From: Clostridia bacterium
GTDB taxonomy: Bacteria; Bacillota; Clostridia; Christensenellales; Borkfalkiaceae
DNA length: 54,173 nucleotides
Direction of reading: 5' to 3'
Assembly (NCBI GenBank): GCA_017626135.1
Contig: JAGAJI010000067.1
Span: 1-54,173, forward strand
Positions 49,755-54,173 of this stretch are shown piece by piece. Numbering within the stretch: position 1 is the stretch's first letter; every line of letters begins with the position of its first letter. A model generated the notes under the pieces. That model saw nothing but the letters and a program-made list of their open reading frames with translations. It ran no database searches and was not told where the DNA came from. A program made the position numbers and the translations under genes.

Positions 49755-52700
49755 TCACTCCTTATCGATCGTCGATATGCCGATCGTGATTTCTTCCAAC
49801 ACTTCCAAGAGCACCTTGACGGTGTCGAGGGAAGTGAGCATCGTCACGTTGTTTTGGGTTGCGCAACGACGGATCGCCACGCCGTCCTCGTAGTGTACGC
49901 CCGAGAGAATCGCACGCGTGCATACCACGTAACTGACGTACCCGGCGCGAATGGAGTCGAGAATTTCCTCGCTCCCCTCCGAGATTTTCCTCTTGATTCT
50001 CGTGCGAATGCCGTGTTCCTTCAAAAAGAGTGCCGTCCCCACCGTCGCTTCGATGTTAAAGCCCATGTCATAGAACCGTCTCACGAGGGGCAACGCCTCT
50101 TCCTTATCCTCGTCGGCAAGGGAGACGAGCAACGTCCCGAAGTTTTGTACCTTCATACCCGAGGCGATCATCGCCTTGTACATGGCTCTGTGCAATTTTT
50201 GATCGTACCCGATCGCCTCGCCCGTCGATTTCATTTCGGGGGACAAATAGGCGTCCATGCCCTGCAATTTGGAGAAGGAGAACGCAGGCACTTTCACGTA
50301 ATATCTCCCCTTTTCCTTGGGGTATACTTCCGTGATGCCCTGTTTTTCCAGACTCTTGCCCAAAATGGCGAGCGTCGCGATATCCGCAAGGGGATATCCC
50401 GTCGCCTTGGACAGGAAGGGTACGGTACGGGAGGAACGGGGGTTGACCTCGATGATATACACGTCGTCCTTCCCGTCCACGATGAACTGGATATTGAAAA
50501 GTCCGATAATCCCGATGCCCAGCCCGAGCTTTTGCGTGTATTCCAAAATGGTGTCCTTGACCTTTTGCGAAATGCCGTACGGGGGGTACACGCTAATGCT
50601 GTCGCCGCTATGCACGCCCGTCCTTTCGACGAGCTCCATGATCCCGGGTACGAACACCCGTTTCCCGTCGCAGACGGCGTCCACTTCCACCTCTTTCCCG
50701 CGGATATATTTATCCACCAGCACGGGTTTGTCCTCGTCGATTTCCACCGCCGTTTTGAGGTATTTTTTGAGTGCTTCTTCCTTCGCCACAATCTGCATGG
50801 CTCTGCCGCCGAGCACGAAGCTGGGGCGCACGAGCACGGGATATCCGATCTCTTTCGCCGCCGCCAAGCCTGCCTCGATGCTCGTCACCGCCCTGCCCTT
50901 GGGTTGAGGGATTTGAAGGGACCAAAGCAATTTTTCGAAGCTGTCGCGGTTTTCCGCCCTGTCGATGGCAGCGCAGTCGGTGCCGATAATCTTCACGCCG
51001 TAACGGGAGAGGGGCTCGGCAAGGTTGATCGCCGTCTGACCGCCGAGGGTCGCAATCACCCCTTCGGGCTGTTCGAGACGAATGACGTTCATGACGTCCT
51101 CGACGCACAGGGGCTCGAAATACAGTTTGTCCGAACAGGTGTAATCGGTGGAGACCGTCTCGGGATTGTTGTTGATGATGATTGCCTCGTACCCCGCCTT
51201 CTTGATCGTCTGTACGGCGTGGACGGTGGAATAGTCGAACTCCACCCCCTGCCCGATACGAATGGGCCCGCTCCCCAGCACGACGATCTTTTTCTTGTTC
51301 GAAACCACACTCTCGTTCTCGTCCTCGTAAGTGGAGTAGAAATAGGGCACGTAGCTTTCGAACTCGGATGCGCAGGTGTCGATCATCTTATAGACGGGGA
51401 AAATCCCCTTCTCCGCGCGCAGGTCGTGGATTTCACGCTCCTGCATACCCCAAAGGGTTGCGATTTCCCTGTCGGAAAAGCCCATGCGTTTGGCGAGATA
51501 GAGCACCTCGCTATCCCCTTTGTTCCGTGCCACCGTCCTTTCCATATCCACGATATTTTTGAGTTTGGTGAGGAAGAAACGATCGATCGCCGTCAGGCGG
51601 ACGATTTGTTCGATTTCCACGCCGCGGCGCAGGAGCTCTGCGATGGCGTAAATGCGGTCGTCCGTGCCCTGCACGATATAGGACAAGAGGTTTTCCGTCT
51701 CTGCTCCGTCGAACTTTTTGCTGTGGAGATGGTACAGACCGATTTCCAAGGAGCGCACGGCTTTGAGCAAGCTCTCCTCAAACGTTCTGCCTACGCTCAT
51801 GACCTCCCCCGTCGCCTTCATCTGCGTGGAGAGGGTGGGGTTGGCGTCCGTGAATTTATCGAAGGGGAAACGGGGCATTTTGCATACCACGTAGTCCAAG
51901 GAAGGCTCGAACGCCGCAAGGGTGTTGGCGAGCATAATTTCCCGCAGAGTGAGCCCCACGCCGATTTTCGCCGAGACCCGCGCGATGGGATAACCGCTCG
52001 CCTTGGACGCAAGCGCCGAGGAACGGGAAACTCTCGGATTGACTTCGATTAAGTAATACTGAAAGGATTTGGGGTCGAGCGCGAACTGCACGTTGCACCC
52101 CCCTTCGATCTTCAACGCGCGAATGATTTTCAGCGCGCTGTCACGGAGCATATGATATTCCTTGTTCGTCAACGTCTGCGAGGGACAAACGACGATGGAA
52201 TCCCCCGTATGAATACCCACGGGGTCGAGGTTTTCCATGTTGCACACGGTGATTGCCGTGTCCTCGCTATCCCGCATGACCTCGTACTCGATTTCCTTGT
52301 AGCCCTTGATACTCTTTTCAATGAGCACCTGCGAAATGGGGGAAAGCTTCAAGGCGTTTTTCATCAAATCCCGACATTCTTCGGGAGTTTCCGCAAAACC
52401 GCCCCCCGTGCCGCCGAGGGTAAAGGCAGGTCGGAGCACGACGGGATACCCGATTTTCTCCGCAACTTCCAAGCCCTCTTCCACCGTGCTTGCGATGTCC
52501 GAAGGCAGGACGGGTTCGCCCAAATCCATACAGAACTGCTTGAACAGCTCCCGATCCTCCGCCCGTTCGATACTCTCGGGACGGGTGCCCAAAAGCTCCA
52601 CGCGACATTCCTTCAAAATCCCCTTTTTCGCGAGTTGCATGGCAAGGTTGAGCCCCGTCTGCCCGCCGATGCCGGGAAGAATGGCGTCGGGGCGTTCGTA

Positions 52701-52937
52701 GCGGATGATTTTCGCAACGTATTCGAGGGTCAACGGCTCCATGTATACCTTGTCCGCGATGCTCGTATCCGTCATGATGGTGGCAGGGTTGGAGTTGCAA
52801 AGCACGACTTCGTACCCCTCTTCCTTCAAAGCAAGACAAGCCTGCGTGCCTGCATAATCGAATTCCGCCGCCTGCCCGATGACGATGGGCCCACTCCCGA
52901 TGACGAGAATTTTTTTAATATCCGTACGTTTAGGCAT
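49755..52937 (-). CDS. carB: Carbamoyl-phosphate synthase large subunit
   Basis: The 1060-residue protein has the duplicated ATP-grasp structure: the first half begins [21 protein letters not shown] and the second repeats [19 protein letters not shown] near residue 550. The final MGS-like regulatory domain (about 930-1060) normally binds UMP or ornithine. It makes carbamoyl phosphate for pyrimidine and arginine synthesis. It overlaps carA by eight bases, and the end of the gene leads directly into dapF. Confidence 0.97.
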   Translation of the reverse strand: MPKRTDIKKILVIGSGPIVIGQAAEFDYAGTQACLALKEEGYEVVLCNSNPATIMTDTSIADKVYMEPLTLEYVAKIIRYERPDAILPGIGGQTGLNLAMQLAKKGILKECRVELLGTRPESIERAEDRELFKQFCMDLGEPVLPSDIASTVEEGLEVAEKIGYPVVLRPAFTLGGTGGGFAETPEECRDLMKNALKLSPISQVLIEKSIKGYKEIEYEVMRDSEDTAITVCNMENLDPVGIHTGDSIVVCPSQTLTNKEYHMLRDSALKIIRALKIEGGCNVQFALDPKSFQYYLIEVNPRVSRSSALASKASGYPIARVSAKIGVGLTLREIMLANTLAAFEPSLDYVVCKMPRFPFDKFTDANPTLSTQMKATGEVMSVGRTFEESLLKAVRSLEIGLYHLHSKKFDGAETENLLSYIVQGTDDRIYAIAELLRRGVEIEQIVRLTAIDRFFLTKLKNIVDMERTVARNKGDSEVLYLAKRMGFSDREIATLWGMQEREIHDLRAEKGIFPVYKMIDTCASEFESYVPYFYSTYEDENESVVSNKKKIVVLGSGPIRIGQGVEFDYSTVHAVQTIKKAGYEAIIINNNPETVSTDYTCSDKLYFEPLCVEDVMNVIRLEQPEGVIATLGGQTAINLAEPLSRYGVKIIGTDCAAIDRAENRDSFEKLLWSLQIPQPKGRAVTSIEAGLAAAKEIGYPVLVRPSFVLGGRAMQIVAKEEALKKYLKTAVEIDEDKPVLVDKYIRGKEVEVDAVCDGKRVFVPGIMELVERTGVHSGDSISVYPPYGISQKVKDTILEYTQKLGLGIGIIGLFNIQFIVDGKDDVYIIEVNPRSSRTVPFLSKATGYPLADIATLAILGKSLEKQGITEVYPKEKGRYYVKVPAFSFSKLQGMDAYLSPEMKSTGEAIGYDQKLHRAMYKAMIASGMKVQNFGTLLVSLADEDKEEALPLVRRFYDMGFNIEATVGTALFLKEHGIRTRIKRKISEGSEEILDSIRAGYVSYVVCTRAILSGVHYEDGVAIRRCATQNNVTMLTSLDTVKVLLEVLEEITIGISTIDKE

Positions 52938-54021
52938 TGTCTTTCCCCTCCTGCATAAGCGCGATAAATTCGTCGAAAAGGTACTCGCTGTCCTGCGGCC
53001 CCGGGGCGCTCTCGGGGTGATATTGCACGCTGAACGCCCTACCCAGGTACGAGTGCAAGCCCTCCACGGTGTTGTCGAGCAAGTTCCGATGGGTCACTTC
53101 CAACCCCGTGCCTTGCAAGCTGTTTTCGTCCACCGCATAGGAGTGATTTTGCGATGTGATTTCAATCGCACCCGTCTTCAGATTGCGGACGGAGTGGTTC
53201 CCCCCTCGATGTCCGAATTTGAGTTTATACGTCTTTGCACCCTGACTGAGCGCCAAAATCTGATGTCCCAAACAAATCCCGAAAATGGGGTATTTGCCAA
53301 AGAGTCTTTTCACCGTCTCAATCGTTTCGGGTACGTCGGTAGGGTCGCCCGGCCCGTTGGATAAAAACACGCCGTCGGGGTGGTAGCGCTCGATTTCCTC
53401 TGCACTCGTGTTCCACGGCACGACCGTGACCGTGCACCCCTTTTTATTCAGCGACCGCAGGATATTTTCCTTCATACCGCAGTCGATCGCAACGACGTGA
53501 TAGGCAGGATTTTCCACCGCATAGACGACTTTCTCCTTTCTGCTCACTTTGGACACGGCGTCGGTGGGGACGGAAGTCTCGGATAAAATTTTCAAGCCCC
53601 GTTCCCTCGTCGTATCCACGCCTGTTAAAAGCACTTTCCGACTGCCGTGATTGCGGATACTTCTCGTCAGTTTCCGCGTATCTATCCCCGAAATGCCGAC
53701 GATTCCGTATCTTTTCATCACCTCGGACAGGGTCGCCTTGCTTCGGAAGTTGGAAGGCTCGTCATTGTATTCCCGCACGATGAACGCAGACATGGTAGGG
53801 GTCTTCGTCTCATAGTCCTCGTCCGCCATGCCGTAATTGCCGATGAGGGGATAGGTCATCACCACCGCCTGATAGGTGTACGAGGGATCGGATAAAATTT
53901 CCTGATACCCTGCCATGGACGTGTTGAACACGATTTCCGCAACCGTCTCCCCTTCCGCGCCGAAGGCAAAGCCGTAATATTCCTCTCCGCTTTCCAAAAT
54001 GAGCTTTTTGTTATATTGCAT
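52930..54021 (-). CDS. carA: Carbamoyl-phosphate synthase small subunit
   Basis: The 363-residue protein has an N-terminal CarA domain ([15 protein letters not shown]) and a class I glutaminase. The nucleophile Cys is in [12 protein letters not shown], and the catalytic His and Glu are in [15 protein letters not shown]. It supplies ammonia to CarB. It lies three bases after the upstream purF end. Confidence 0.97.
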   Translation of the reverse strand: MQYNKKLILESGEEYYGFAFGAEGETVAEIVFNTSMAGYQEILSDPSYTYQAVVMTYPLIGNYGMADEDYETKTPTMSAFIVREYNDEPSNFRSKATLSEVMKRYGIVGISGIDTRKLTRSIRNHGSRKVLLTGVDTTRERGLKILSETSVPTDAVSKVSRKEKVVYAVENPAYHVVAIDCGMKENILRSLNKKGCTVTVVPWNTSAEEIERYHPDGVFLSNGPGDPTDVPETIETVKRLFGKYPIFGICLGHQILALSQGAKTYKLKFGHRGGNHSVRNLKTGAIEITSQNHSYAVDENSLQGTGLEVTHRNLLDNTVEGLHSYLGRAFSVQYHPESAPGPQDSEYLFDEFIALMQEGKDNA

Positions 54022-54024
54022 AGA

Positions 54025-54173
54025 TTACCTCTTCTTCCTCGAAAGCTTTTCTTCAAATCTGTCCTTTCTCGTCTGCGCAGGCACGGGGGTGGGATAGTTC
54101 CCGTCAAAGCAGGCGGAACAATATCCGTCGTTTCCGATCAGCCGATGCAGCTCCTCGACGGGAAGATAGCCCA
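54025..54173 (-). CDS. purF: Amidophosphoribosyltransferase PurF, C-terminal end (partial)
   Basis: The last 49 codons of a gene that continues beyond the window read GYLPVEELHRLIG, then GYCSACFDGNYPTPVP and a basic tail ending RKKR. The CSACF...YPTPVP pattern is the conserved end of PurF, the first committed enzyme of purine synthesis. Only this short tail supports the call. It ends three bases before carA, so purine, pyrimidine/arginine and lysine precursor genes share an operon. Confidence 0.8.
   Translation of the reverse strand, partial: GYLPVEELHRLIGNDGYCSACFDGNYPTPVPAQTRKDRFEEKLSRKKR

Noticed and set aside
49035..52052. Plus-strand open frame of 1005 codons opposite carB, and similar long frames opposite metH (18813-21068) and the GH31 gene (14964-16745)
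   Set aside because: The minus-strand genes are unmistakable by motif. GC-rich codon usage leaves the complementary frame free of stops; the products are His/Arg-rich with no recognisable domain.

Overview
The window looks like chromosomal DNA of an anaerobic Bacillota (class Clostridia, probably a gut lineage). The evidence is the yicC-gmk-rpoZ-priA-def-fmt-rsmB-rlmN-rpe-(rpmB)-asp23-fakA order, LL-diaminopimelate aminotransferase (dapL), four-cysteine ribosomal protein L28, superoxide reductase with a rubredoxin-flavin protein, luxS, and near-consensus sigma-A promoters (TTGACA-17-TATAAT). Almost all genes lie on the minus strand.

Layout. Bases 1-11.9 kb are visibly AT-richer than the rest (judged by eye, not computed) and accessory in character. 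They hold a secreted cysteine-repeat protein, remnants of an IS30 transposase and of a restriction-modification specificity subunit, and a DUF4143 ATPase whose promoter is bracketed by two palindromes. A complete phosphate operon follows: pstS, a fused pstC-pstA, pstB, phoU, phoP, phoR, with a PhoP-box-like site in front. This part ends at a 5'-truncated integrase beside tRNA-Ser(TGA) and a partial tRNA copy, an integration scar. From 11.9 to 18.7 kb there are single metabolic genes (lipase-like hydrolase, membrane protein, QueG-like Fe-S protein, GH31 glycosidase, DUF1653, anion permease). From 18.7 to 34.2 kb lies metH followed by the rearranged core cluster fakA, asp23, rpmB, MATE, rpe, rlmN, rsmB, fmt, def, priA, rpoZ, gmk, yicC. 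From 34.4 to 40.6 kb come an AraC regulator, ligA, pcrA, an unknown gene and rpsU. From 40.7 to 44.7 kb is a redox cluster (rubredoxin-flavin protein, superoxide reductase, BFD-type ferredoxin, nitroreductase) with luxS. From 45 to 54 kb there are small unknown genes, a pseudouridine synthase, a strong candidate structured RNA, and the operon purF-carA-carB-dapF-dapL.

The most unusual material is non-coding. Two intergenic elements (26.0-26.3 kb and 44.7-45.0 kb) share one end and are otherwise packed with tiny perfect hairpins. The second contains an identical 86-bp unit twice, each followed by a stem of different sequence but preserved pairing. A G-rich motif (GAGGGGGGCAGGTA and close variants) occurs seven times, always on the minus strand, inside and outside genes. 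A promoter, a 12-bp closing stem and a terminator delimit a roughly 195-nt RNA at 47.5-47.66 kb that resembles 6S RNA in architecture. No CRISPR array or known defence system was seen apart from the remnants.
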